The notes beneath the pieces were generated by a model that was not told the origin of the DNA, made no database searches, and saw only the letters and a program-made list of their open reading frames with translations. The translations under genes were made by a program, and so were the position numbers. Positions 1 to 7,812 of a stretch of DNA of 12,288 nt are shown here, piece after piece. Position 1 is the first letter of the stretch, and every line of letters begins with the position of its first letter. This DNA comes from an uncultured Limosilactobacillus sp. (lineage in GTDB: Bacteria > Bacillota > Bacilli > Lactobacillales > Lactobacillaceae). The stretch lies in contig CALVFC010000032.1 of the NCBI GenBank assembly GCA_944326735.1, forward strand, positions 1 through 12,288, read 5' to 3'.

Positions 1-39
1 AGAACTAGACCAAAAGCCAAAGTGGCTTAGTCTAGTTCT
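1..39. other. Perfect inverted repeat (hairpin) at the window edge
   Basis: AGAACTAGAC (1-10) pairs with GTCTAGTTCT (30-39), and AAGCCA (14-19) pairs with TGGCTT (23-28) around a 3-base loop. There is no T-run after base 39, so it is not a convincing plus-strand terminator. A minus-strand T-run would lie before base 1, outside the window. It could be a second, backup terminator of the minus-strand operon or the terminator of an unseen neighbour. Confidence 0.5.
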
Positions 40-102
40 CAAAAATCTCTTCATCCTTACCGATTGACAAAGAGCCGAATGAATTAACCTTACAAATAAC
101 TT

Positions 103-145
103 AAAATAAAGCCTCTCAAGTTCAGCTGTTTTGAACCTGAGAGGC
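103..145 (-). terminator. Operon-closing intrinsic terminator
   Basis: On the minus strand, GCCTCTCA (138-145) pairs with TGAGAGGC (111-118). Beyond an A-C mismatch (119/137), the stem continues as GTTCA (132-136) with TGAAC (120-124), enclosing a 7-base loop. The following RNA is U-rich but broken (UUUAUUU, 104-110). It starts 28 bases after the stop codon of the M20 peptidase gene, as expected for the end of the opp-peptidase operon. The weak U-tract means some read-through is possible. Confidence 0.75.
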
Positions 146-172
146 TAAATATTATGAATGATTGAATTTATA

Positions 173-1522
173 TTATTGGTGGCTTTCACCGAGTTGATTG
201 AGGAAAGTGGCTAAATAATAACTTCCTTCTGCGTAATCACTGAGGCGAATGTGTTCATTAGGAGCATGCGGACCACTCTTCGCGTAATGAACACCAACCA
301 TTACTACTGGCAGATTAAGTGTTTCTCCAAATGGTTGAACCGGTCCGCCTCCTGCTGTATTCGGGACAAACTTTGTCATTGGACCATATACAACCCGAGC
401 AGTTTTGAGTGCTTGTTGGACGAACGGGTCGTTCATTGGTGTCCGCCAAGCATCTTCCGCGACATTAAGGTGTACTTCAAAATCATCATAGCCATTTACT
501 CTTAACTGCTCTTTAAGTAATTCCATTACCTTCTTGGGTTCTTGGTTAGGTGCTAATCGACAATCCAGTTTGGCACTTGCTTCCTTTGGAACAATTGTTT
601 TAACCCCAGCGCCTTCATAACCAGCAGAAAGGCCATTAATTGTCAGGGTCGTTCCGTTAATCAACTCCTCACGGGGGTGATTTGTAACCAGTGGTCGCTT
701 TAGTCCATAGGTTTCTTTAACATTATCTTCGTCAAAATCCATTTCATCAACGGCAGCCTTTTCGTCAGTTGTTAAAGGTTCAATATCACTATAAAAATTC
801 TTCACGGTGATTCTCCCCGTGTGAGGATCGCGGAGAGAACCTAAGCCCTCTAACAATCGCCAAGCAGCATTAGGAACATAACTTGCCAATGATGAGTGAA
901 TATCAGCGTTCGCCGTTTTAACTTTAATATCAAAACTGACAATGCCCCTGACACCTGCAACGACTTCAAAATGGTCTACCGAGTTTTTGCCGCCGCCTTC
1001 CCAAATACAAGCATCTGCTTTTAATTCATCTTGGTGAGCATTGACATATAGCGGGACATGCCGACTGCCAGTTTCTTCCTCCCCTTCAACGAAAAACTTA
1101 AGATTGACGGGTAAACCACCATGCTCATTAAAGTATTTAACAACACCAAGGCGAGCCATTAATTCACCTTTATCATCACAAACACCACGAGCTACCAATT
1201 TTCCGTCCTTTTCGGTGGGCTTAAAGGGTGCCGATTTCCATTCGTCTAATGGTTCAGGTGGTTGAACATCATAATGATTATAAAAGAGAACGGTATAATC
1301 ACTATGGCCATTAAATTCGGCAAAAACAACCGGGTTGCCACCCTGGTCATCCCATTTAGTTGCGGTTTTAGCTCCTAAATCTTTAAAGGTTTGCACTAAC
1401 CAATCACTAGTTTCATTAATCCCCTTGTTTTGTGCAGAAATACTTGGATGTTCTAGATATTCTTTAAAATCATGCCAGTGGTCAAGGGCATATTCCTCAA
1501 CCTTATTACGGTTTAGTTCCAT
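173..1522 (-). CDS. M20 family metallo-dipeptidase (carnosinase/CNDP-like)
   Basis: A 449-residue cytoplasmic enzyme with no signal peptide, expected to hydrolyse dipeptides or short peptides with a two-zinc centre. The M20 ligand set is present: NHYDV (His83, Asp85), a GVCDDKG motif (bridging Asp116), EGEEETGS (general base Glu149, ligand Glu150), probably Glu175, and His419 in GPHAPNEH. His209 in the lid/dimerisation domain matches the histidine that completes the active site across the dimer in CNDP-type members. The length fits the family. The start is fixed by a near-perfect AGGAGGT (1531-1537), 8 bases before ATG. That Shine-Dalgarno overlaps the TAG stop of the preceding amidohydrolase gene, which suggests coupled translation. 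It is the last gene of the operon and probably finishes fragments made by the S9 enzyme. Exact substrate preference cannot be read from the sequence; it is not an obvious PepV orthologue. Confidence 0.9.
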   Translation of the reverse strand: MELNRNKVEEYALDHWHDFKEYLEHPSISAQNKGINETSDWLVQTFKDLGAKTATKWDDQGGNPVVFAEFNGHSDYTVLFYNHYDVQPPEPLDEWKSAPFKPTEKDGKLVARGVCDDKGELMARLGVVKYFNEHGGLPVNLKFFVEGEEETGSRHVPLYVNAHQDELKADACIWEGGGKNSVDHFEVVAGVRGIVSFDIKVKTANADIHSSLASYVPNAAWRLLEGLGSLRDPHTGRITVKNFYSDIEPLTTDEKAAVDEMDFDEDNVKETYGLKRPLVTNHPREELINGTTLTINGLSAGYEGAGVKTIVPKEASAKLDCRLAPNQEPKKVMELLKEQLRVNGYDDFEVHLNVAEDAWRTPMNDPFVQQALKTARVVYGPMTKFVPNTAGGGPVQPFGETLNLPVVMVGVHYAKSGPHAPNEHIRLSDYAEGSYYLATFLNQLGESHQ

Positions 1523-1535
1523 TGGTTTTCACCTC

Positions 1536-2741
1536 CTAGAATTTTTGCTGACCATGCTGATAAACCTTTTTATCAACCTGTTGAACAGCACTAACATCAG
1601 CTAATGGGTTCTCCTTCAAAACAAGGAAATCGGCAAATTTGCCCTCTTCCAAACTTCCATAATCCTTATCAACCCGCAATAAAGTTGCAGAGCCTAATCC
1701 AGCAGCATGTAGTGCTTGATAATTCGTTGCCCCAGCCTTGACCATCAAACCGAGTTCCAACGGTGCATCTTTAAATTCATTAAAGGGCGTCCCTGAATCA
1801 GTTCCAAAGGCAAGGTTAACACCCGCTTGAAGTGCACGACCAACATTTTCAAAAAAGTCATCTAAGAAAGCTTCCGCTTTATCTAACATATATTGAGGAA
1901 GCTTGCCTTGACCAAATTTAGGAATTGTGTAACCAGCAATTAACGTTGGGGTCAAGTAAGTTCCCTTTTCTTTCATTAATTCAACATCTTCTGGTCGTAA
2001 GTAACAGCCATGTTCAACTGAATCAACCCCGGCAACAATTGCATTATGAATACCCTTTGCTCCTTCAGCATGGGCGGCAACCGTCATGTGTTTAGAGTGT
2101 GCTTCTTTAACCGCCATTGTTAATTCTTCCAGACTTAATTCGGTATCATCAACCTGGTCAGTTGCTGACATAATTCCACCAGTTGACATTACTTTAATAT
2201 TTTTGGCGCCTTCCTTGAAAGCTAACCGAACCGCATGACGCATTTCTTCTGGAGAATCAACGAGGTATCCCCAAGTAGTTTCACCATGCTCACCTTCTGT
2301 AAAATCACCATGTCCACCAGTCATCGACATTGGTCGACCAGAGGGTAAAATTTCCGGTCCAACAAACGGGTGTTTAGCACGATACTTGTTAAGTTTAATA
2401 TCAACATTAAAAGCGGCGCCACAATCACGAACATAGGTAACACCAGCTCGTAATGCTGACCGGAGGTTCTCTAATGCTTGCAAGGTGACTTCAGTTTCCG
2501 TAAGGTAGTACAGCTTGTTGGTTAAGGCATCCATCATCATATGAGTATGGGCGTCAACCAATCCTGGCATTACATACTGACCTTGAAGATCCACAACATG
2601 ATCTGCTTCGCCATGCTGGTTACCTGTCCCTAATGCAGTTAATCGACCGGTATCATCATCAACCGTAAACCAGGCATCAGGAGTTACTTCATTTTTAGTT
2701 CCAGTGAATAAATTACAGTTATGAAATAATGTTGTTGTCAT
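1536..2741 (-). CDS. Amidohydrolase-superfamily metalloenzyme, probable Xaa-Pro/Xaa-Arg-type dipeptidase (downstream paralogue)
   Basis: A 401-residue TIM-barrel amidohydrolase of the imidazolonepropionase-like group (COG1228). The binuclear metal set is complete: AHTH (His65, His67), the presumed carboxylated lysine Lys183 in NIKVMSTGG, His224 in AAHAEG, His244 in SVEHG and Asp315 in GTDSG. A TGGHG loop (141-145) is shared with its paralogue in this operon. Characterised relatives of this type (Cc2672, Sgx9260 and similar) are dipeptidases acting on Xaa-Pro or Xaa-Arg/Lys. With a peptide transporter and two peptidases alongside, and no histidine-degradation genes, a dipeptidase role is more likely than imidazolonepropionase; that is inference. 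ATG is preceded by AAAGAGGGAC, which overlaps the stop of the S9 gene; the gap is 13 bases. No signal peptide, so cytoplasmic. The tail after the barrel returns to the small beta-sandwich (KFADFLVL). Confidence 0.85.
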   Translation of the reverse strand: MTTTLFHNCNLFTGTKNEVTPDAWFTVDDDTGRLTALGTGNQHGEADHVVDLQGQYVMPGLVDAHTHMMMDALTNKLYYLTETEVTLQALENLRSALRAGVTYVRDCGAAFNVDIKLNKYRAKHPFVGPEILPSGRPMSMTGGHGDFTEGEHGETTWGYLVDSPEEMRHAVRLAFKEGAKNIKVMSTGGIMSATDQVDDTELSLEELTMAVKEAHSKHMTVAAHAEGAKGIHNAIVAGVDSVEHGCYLRPEDVELMKEKGTYLTPTLIAGYTIPKFGQGKLPQYMLDKAEAFLDDFFENVGRALQAGVNLAFGTDSGTPFNEFKDAPLELGLMVKAGATNYQALHAAGLGSATLLRVDKDYGSLEEGKFADFLVLKENPLADVSAVQQVDKKVYQHGQQKF

Positions 2742-2754
2742 TGTTAGTCCCTCT

Positions 2755-4653
2755 TTACTTTAGATACTTATTAAACCAGGCTACCATTTCAGTCAAACGT
2801 TTCATCCGTTGGTCAGGACGACCATCCCTTGACAAATCATGATTAGCGCCATGGAAGACAACTAGTTTGGTTGGCACTCCTTGAAGTTTCATCGATTGAA
2901 ACATTTGGCAACCTTCAGGAATTGGACAGCGGAAATCATGGTCAGAATGAAGGAAAAGAGTCGGCGTTTGGACATTGTGGACATAGGATAACGGTGAATG
3001 TTGCCAATAAGTCTGCATACCATTTTCTTGATCGAGACTGGCTGCTAACTGGTCGGTAACAAATTCTGGTCCAATGTCGGAAATCATCATCGAAACCCAT
3101 GTTGCAATACTCCGTTGACTAACCGCTGCTTTGAAACGATTAGTATGACCAATTACCCAATTAGTCATGTAACCACCATAGCTACCACCAGTAATACCAA
3201 CTTTGGCCGGGTCGATACCTACATATTGTTTCAGAACTGCATCTGTAAATTCCATCAAATCTGCGTAGTCAACTTGTCCATAGCGACCACGCAGATCTGC
3301 ATATTCATCTCCTTGTCCTTCCGAACCATGTAAATTAGTAAATAATACAAAGTAACCGGCATTAGCGAGGACTTGCATTTCATGGAAAAAACTGGTGCCA
3401 TAAGTTGCTCGTGGACCACCATGGACCTCAAGAACTGCCGGATATTTCTTACCAGATTGATAATTAACCGGATACAGTACCCATCCATGACATTGACGAT
3501 TAGTGGAATCATAATATTCAAATTCGTGCATTGTCGCCACTGATCGCTTTTGCAAGAAACGATTATATTTCGTTACTTGTCCAAAATCACTACCATCATA
3601 TTGATAAACCTGTTGCGGTTGATCAGCCGTCGTTGCAGTGAAGACAAGTCGCTGATTTTCTGAAGCTAGTGAGTTAACTGCACCAGGCCACTTAAAGGTT
3701 AAATTAATATGTTGACCATCAAATGAATATACCTCAGTATGGTCAATAACGGTTGAAACAAAGTACAACTTACCATCACTAACAGTGCTACTGCGACCAC
3801 CAACAATGGTCATATCATTAACCACAATATTGCCAACATTGTGGTCCCATTTAGCTACTAAATGTAGGGTGTGACCAGAATAACGATAGAAATTAGGGCT
3901 CTCACCCATCCCATAGATCTTACAGTTACTTGCTAGAACAAATAATTGATCCTTTAAGAGAGCAATAGTATCTACTCGATATTGATTAGGACGAACTAAT
4001 TCCTGTAATTCTTGATTGACAAAATCATATTTATACAGGCCATCCTTAAATGGTCGTGAATTTTTGTAACTTACTCCACATAAAAAGAGTTGACCATCTT
4101 GGTACCAATAATTCGAACAATCAAAGTCCTGAGGTAGCAAATCGTTTAATTGTTCGGTTGCCGAATTAAACACCCACAGGTGGCGTCTTGTTTGGTCAAC
4201 CAGGCCCTCGTCATTTGACCAATAGGGAACCTCTTTGAGTTCATGCCAAGGCTTATTCGGTTCTTTATCTGGTCGTTGTGTTCTGCCGCCGAGCAAAAAT
4301 TGTCCACCGGCAAGTTTCTCCAAAACCTTTAATTGGTGGTCTTTTAATAAAACCGTCTTACTTGTTTCATAATTTTTTACATCATAAAAATGAAGACGCG
4401 TGTGCTTCGTTTGTGTATTAACCGTTGTGTAAACTAATTGGTGGTCACCATTAAAGATAAAGCCAGGTTGGTTATTAGTCTCAACAACCATTACAGGTGT
4501 TTGGTCAAGAGGTTGAAACCATAGTTGCCAACGATAATGTTCAAGATCATCAGCGTTGGCGCAGGCGGTTAACCATGCCCGAGCGCTCAAATGGGTTTTC
4601 AAAGCACCGGTATTCGTTAAATTAACGAGGTCATTAACATTTAAACCATTCAT
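2755..4653 (-). CDS. S9 family prolyl-oligopeptidase-type serine peptidase (S9C/acylaminoacyl-peptidase-like)
   Basis: A 632-residue cytoplasmic enzyme with an N-terminal beta-propeller-like region (about 1-380) and a C-terminal alpha/beta-hydrolase domain (about 385-632). The catalytic triad is visible: Ser491 in GGSYGGYM, Asp573 in HSDHDFRCP and His605 in GANHDLS. HGGPRA (411-416) supplies the oxyanion-side loop typical of S9. The propeller gates the site, so substrates should be oligopeptides rather than proteins. The open frame runs 9 bases further up to an ATG at 4662, but that ATG directly abuts the Shine-Dalgarno AAGGAGG (4663-4669). The ATG at 4653 is 9 bases from GGAGG and is taken as the start. 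The gene sits between two paralogous amidohydrolases with gaps of 13-14 bases. Cleavage preference (proline, N-acyl, hydrophobic) cannot be decided from the sequence. Confidence 0.9.
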   Translation of the reverse strand: MNGLNVNDLVNLTNTGALKTHLSARAWLTACANADDLEHYRWQLWFQPLDQTPVMVVETNNQPGFIFNGDHQLVYTTVNTQTKHTRLHFYDVKNYETSKTVLLKDHQLKVLEKLAGGQFLLGGRTQRPDKEPNKPWHELKEVPYWSNDEGLVDQTRRHLWVFNSATEQLNDLLPQDFDCSNYWYQDGQLFLCGVSYKNSRPFKDGLYKYDFVNQELQELVRPNQYRVDTIALLKDQLFVLASNCKIYGMGESPNFYRYSGHTLHLVAKWDHNVGNIVVNDMTIVGGRSSTVSDGKLYFVSTVIDHTEVYSFDGQHINLTFKWPGAVNSLASENQRLVFTATTADQPQQVYQYDGSDFGQVTKYNRFLQKRSVATMHEFEYYDSTNRQCHGWVLYPVNYQSGKKYPAVLEVHGGPRATYGTSFFHEMQVLANAGYFVLFTNLHGSEGQGDEYADLRGRYGQVDYADLMEFTDAVLKQYVGIDPAKVGITGGSYGGYMTNWVIGHTNRFKAAVSQRSIATWVSMMISDIGPEFVTDQLAASLDQENGMQTYWQHSPLSYVHNVQTPTLFLHSDHDFRCPIPEGCQMFQSMKLQGVPTKLVVFHGANHDLSRDGRPDQRMKRLTEMVAWFNKYLK

Positions 4654-4662
4654 GATTATCAT

Positions 4663-4669
4663 CCTCCTT
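4663..4669 (-). promoter_or_regulatory. Shine-Dalgarno that decides the S9 peptidase start
   Basis: AAGGAGG lies 9 bases upstream of the ATG at 4653 and directly touches an in-frame ATG at 4660-4662. The upstream ATG is therefore unlikely to be used, and the protein loses three residues (MII) compared with the longest open frame. Confidence 0.85.
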
Positions 4670-5852
4670 ATTTAACATCCAACCGGTTAACAACTCGCCG
4701 TCCTTTCCGATAAACGGCAACCGCTTGTTCAAATGCTGAAAAATCATCGAATGGATTCTTATCAAGGACAACAAAGTTTGCTTCAAATCCATTGTCAACT
4801 TTCCCGACATAATCATCCACCCGTAGCAATTTAGCAGCCACGGTTGTCGCAGAATTTAATACCTGCTCCGGAGTCATTCCCGCATCTAAATACATTTTTA
4901 ATTCATTAATGACCCAATGGCCGAAGGTGTTATATGGAGTTCCGGCATCCGTTCCCATTGCAACGGGAACACCCGCCTTAACAATCTTACGGATGCTTGT
5001 AAGATGAGCTTTTGCAACTTGGCGCGCTTTCTTTACCATAAAATCTGGAAGGTGGTCAGGATTTTCATAAATTGCCCGTGGAGCGACCAATGTTGGGACA
5101 ACAAAAGTCCCGTGCTCTTTCATTAACTCAACAGCTTCGTCATCCATAAAAATAGCATGTTCAACCGAATCAATTCCAGCACGAACGGCATTCTTAATTC
5201 CTTCAGTTCCTTGAGCATGGGCAGCGGTTGGGAATCCTTTATGGTGGGCTTCAACGACGGCGGCATGCATTTCTTCTTCTGATAATTGAACATCAAAGGG
5301 TGTTTCTCCTGGAGAGGCCACGCCACCTGTAGCCATTAACTTAACATTCCGCGCTCCCTCTTTTAAAACCGTCCGGGCACCTTGGCGAACACCATCAACA
5401 CCATCAACCTCTAAAGTTCCATCATCGGGATTACCACTCTTGTTGGAACCATGACCACCAGTCATTGATAAGGCCCGACCACTACCAACAATTCCTGGTA
5501 AATCAGGAAGGTTGAGTTTCATTAATGTCAAGTCAACATTATCAGTTGAGCCAACATCACGAACGTAGGTTACACCAACTGATAACGCCTCTTTTAGATT
5601 TTGCATTGCTAAGATTGTTTTAGAAACTGTATTTTGTGGTCGACTAGTCCAATAAAAAGGATCAGCTGGAATTGTCATATGAGTATGGGCATTAATTAGG
5701 CCGGGGGTCACAAACCTTCCTGTTAAATCGACGCTTTGATCAGTGTTACTATTCTTACCAACGTTTTTAAAATAGCCATCTTCAACGGTAAAATCTGTTT
5801 TGACAAATTCATGGCCATTAAAAACTTGAGCATTTTTATATTGAACTGCCAT
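4668..5852 (-). CDS. Amidohydrolase-superfamily metalloenzyme, probable dipeptidase (upstream paralogue)
   Basis: A 394-residue TIM-barrel amidohydrolase with the full binuclear set: AHTH (His56, His58), Lys171 in NVKLMATGG, His212 in AAHAQG, His232 in SVEHA and Asp302 in GTDAG. It is clearly a paralogue of the amidohydrolase two genes downstream: both share the GVTYVRD, SMTGGHG, EGA-N-K-M-TGG and GTD-GTP blocks. They differ in the loops after the first metal motif and after TGGHG (here SNKSGNPDDGTLEVDG), which border the substrate pocket, so the two may handle different peptides. An in-frame GTG at 5861 lies inside the Shine-Dalgarno AGAGGGGGAG (5861-5870). The ATG at 5852, 8 bases away, is the better start. 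The gene follows oppF after 30 bases and precedes the S9 peptidase by 14. Homology tools may label it imidazolonepropionase; no hut genes are present here. Confidence 0.85.
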   Translation of the reverse strand: MAVQYKNAQVFNGHEFVKTDFTVEDGYFKNVGKNSNTDQSVDLTGRFVTPGLINAHTHMTIPADPFYWTSRPQNTVSKTILAMQNLKEALSVGVTYVRDVGSTDNVDLTLMKLNLPDLPGIVGSGRALSMTGGHGSNKSGNPDDGTLEVDGVDGVRQGARTVLKEGARNVKLMATGGVASPGETPFDVQLSEEEMHAAVVEAHHKGFPTAAHAQGTEGIKNAVRAGIDSVEHAIFMDDEAVELMKEHGTFVVPTLVAPRAIYENPDHLPDFMVKKARQVAKAHLTSIRKIVKAGVPVAMGTDAGTPYNTFGHWVINELKMYLDAGMTPEQVLNSATTVAAKLLRVDDYVGKVDNGFEANFVVLDKNPFDDFSAFEQAVAVYRKGRRVVNRLDVK

Positions 5853-5860
5853 AATAAACA

Positions 5861-5870
5861 CTCCCCCTCT
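5861..5870 (-). promoter_or_regulatory. Shine-Dalgarno that decides the upstream amidohydrolase start
   Basis: AGAGGGGGAG ends 8 bases before ATG at 5852. The alternative in-frame GTG (5859-5861) overlaps this site, so it cannot be served by it. Confidence 0.75.
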
Positions 5871-5882
5871 TTAATTTATTTC

Positions 5883-6761
5883 TTAAGCCAACGCAACATA
5901 ATGACCTGGCTTGACTTCGCGTAAAGGTACATTTGCTGGTTCTTCATCATAAGTAAATTGTTTTCGTACTCGTTCATAAGTAGGATCTGGAACTGGGACC
6001 GCGGATAATAAACTCTGTGTATATGGGTGCAGTGGGTGATTAACAATTTCATCTGCTGTTCCTAATTCCAAAAGCTTACCATGATACATAACCCCAATAC
6101 GGTCAGAAATATATCTAACCATCGAAATATCATGAGCAATAAAAAGGTAAGTTAAATTTCTAACCTCCTTGAGGTGTTCCATGAGTTGAACAATTTGTGC
6201 CTGAATGGAAACATCCAAAGCTGATAATGGTTCGTCAGCAACAACAAATTCTGGTTCAACCGCAAGTGATCTGGCGATTCCGATCCGTTGTCTTTGACCA
6301 CCTGAAAATTCATACGGATACCTATTCATAAGGTCTGGTGTTAGCCCAACCAATTTCATGGTCTCCGCGACTTTTTCATCAAATTCTTCACGATTGGTAA
6401 TCTTTTGGTGAATTTTAAGTCCTTCAGCGATAATGTCACGAACTGACATCCGGGGATCCAAAGACGAGTATGGGTCTTGAAAAATCATTGAGGTTTTTTG
6501 ATGAAACTCCTTCAATTTTTGATGTCCCTTTAGTTTAGTGACATCCTCACCGTCATAAATAATGTCACCAGAAGTTGGCTGATATAGATTTAAAATGCAC
6601 CGCCCGGTTGTTGTCTTACCTGAACCGGATTCACCTACTAGGCCAAAGACTTCACCACGTTGAATATTAAAGGAAACATCATCAATCGCATGGACTTCAT
6701 CAGGACGTCCTTGGTGGAAATATTTCTTTAAATGGTGAACTTCTACTAGGTTTTCAGTCAT
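5883..6761 (-). CDS. oppF: Oligopeptide ABC transporter ATP-binding protein OppF
   Basis: A 292-residue ATPase that pairs with OppD on the cytoplasmic face of the OppBC channel. Motifs in order: Walker A GESGSGKT (43-50), Q-loop Gln95 in FQDPYSSLDPR, ABC signature FSGGQ (152-156), Walker B FVVADEP with catalytic Glu177, and H-loop His210. A C-terminal oligopeptide-transporter extension begins near 240 (HPLHPYT-LLSAVP), where Opp/Dpp ATPases usually carry it. The open frame extends 18 codons further up, but AAAAGGAGG (771-779 of the 6 kb block, i.e. 6771-6779) lies 9 bases from the ATG at 6761, which begins the conserved N-terminus (MTENLVEV). This start overlaps the end of oppD by 8 bases, so translation is probably coupled. 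Confidence 0.95.
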   Translation of the reverse strand: MTENLVEVHHLKKYFHQGRPDEVHAIDDVSFNIQRGEVFGLVGESGSGKTTTGRCILNLYQPTSGDIIYDGEDVTKLKGHQKLKEFHQKTSMIFQDPYSSLDPRMSVRDIIAEGLKIHQKITNREEFDEKVAETMKLVGLTPDLMNRYPYEFSGGQRQRIGIARSLAVEPEFVVADEPLSALDVSIQAQIVQLMEHLKEVRNLTYLFIAHDISMVRYISDRIGVMYHGKLLELGTADEIVNHPLHPYTQSLLSAVPVPDPTYERVRKQFTYDEEPANVPLREVKPGHYVALA

Positions 6762-7812
6762 CTTGATGGGCCTCCTTTTCAACGAGTTTTGCATAATGTT
6801 GACGACGTTGATCAAGCTTATCCGTTAAATGAACTTTTGGTGCTTGTTTGTCCAACAGCCAAGTTGCTGCGTAATGAGTATCACTGACCTTAAAGAATGG
6901 TGGTAATTTCTTAAAATCAATCTTTAGAGCATACCGATTACGATAAGCAAATGGGTCACCAGCTGGTGGATTAATTAAGTTTGGTGGTGTTCCTGGGATC
7001 AATTCGAGATCACCACCACCCATCGCCATCGTTGGTGTCGATTTTAGTAGGCCAACTGTATATGGATGTTGGGGATGGTAAAAAATATCATTAACTGACC
7101 CGAATTCAAGAATTCGTCCAGCATACATTACTGCAACCCGATCAGCTATCCCAGCAACTACGCCTAAGTCATGAGTAATGAAAATTACTGCTGTCCCTAA
7201 CTCGTCCTTCAACTGTTTAATAAGCTTTAAAATTTGTGATTGAATGGTAACGTCAAGCGCAGTTGTTGGTTCATCTGCGATTAAAATTTTGGGATGACAA
7301 ATCAAAGCCATGGCAATTACAATTCGTTGCCGCATCCCACCAGAAAACTGGTATGGAAAGTTTTTAAACCGTTCTTTAGCATTGATGATTCCCACCTTTT
7401 CCATAATTGCTAACGCTTTTGTCTTTGCATCTTCCTTATTAATGTCCTGGTGTTGCAATAGGGGTTCCATGATTTGTTTACCAACCTGCATAGTTGGATT
7501 AAGAGCAGTCATCGGATCTTGGAAAATTTCTGCAAGATCATTTCCCCGCAGTTTTTGTAATTCCTTTTCAGGCAGTTTTAATAAGTCACGACCCTCATAT
7601 TCAACACTACCGCTGACCACTTCTGCATTCTTAGGTAAGAGTTGCATGACAGTTTTGGTGGTTACAGATTTACCGGAACCAGATTCACCAACTAATGCGA
7701 GAACTTCACCGGGGTGTAGTTTCAATGTTACATTGCGAATTGCGTGGACGGTCCCTTCAAGGGTCTTAAAATCAACCGAAAGATGTTTAATTGTCAGTAC
7801 GTCTTCTGCCAT
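6754..7812 (-). CDS. oppD: Oligopeptide ABC transporter ATP-binding protein OppD (lacks Fe-S cysteines)
   Basis: A 352-residue ATPase with Walker A GESGSGKS (42-49), Q-loop Gln98 in FQDPMTALNP, signature FSGGM (156-160), Walker B ILIADEP (Glu181) and H-loop His214. Signature FSGGM here against FSGGQ in OppF is the usual D/F distinction. The C-terminal extension aligns with the stretch that binds a [4Fe-4S] cluster in many DppD/OppD proteins, but the expected cysteines are replaced (GDPFA with Asp286, RNR with Asn292, KID with Asp299, AATWLLD with Thr317), so no cluster should form. ATG directly follows the TAA of oppC (TAAATG), and its Shine-Dalgarno lies in the 3' end of oppC. It ends inside oppF's start by an 8-base overlap. 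Confidence 0.95.
   Translation of the reverse strand: MAEDVLTIKHLSVDFKTLEGTVHAIRNVTLKLHPGEVLALVGESGSGKSVTTKTVMQLLPKNAEVVSGSVEYEGRDLLKLPEKELQKLRGNDLAEIFQDPMTALNPTMQVGKQIMEPLLQHQDINKEDAKTKALAIMEKVGIINAKERFKNFPYQFSGGMRQRIVIAMALICHPKILIADEPTTALDVTIQSQILKLIKQLKDELGTAVIFITHDLGVVAGIADRVAVMYAGRILEFGSVNDIFYHPQHPYTVGLLKSTPTMAMGGGDLELIPGTPPNLINPPAGDPFAYRNRYALKIDFKKLPPFFKVSDTHYAATWLLDKQAPKVHLTDKLDQRRQHYAKLVEKEAHQDD
6771..6779 (-). promoter_or_regulatory. Shine-Dalgarno that decides the oppF start
   Basis: AAAAGGAGG inside the last codons of oppD; GGAGG is 9 bases from the ATG at 6761. The longer frame starting at 6815 has no comparable site at the right distance and would overlap oppD by 62 bases. Confidence 0.85.

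Noticed and set aside
64..97. A plus-strand TTGACA promoter near the left edge
   Set aside because: The -35 is perfect, but no -10 lies at 16-18 bases; the best TACAAA is 20 bases away and the direction points into the antisense of the operon.
3255..3521. An 88-codon minus-strand frame inside the S9 peptidase gene
   Set aside because: It overlaps the catalytic-domain coding sequence in another frame and shows no ribosome site or family motif.
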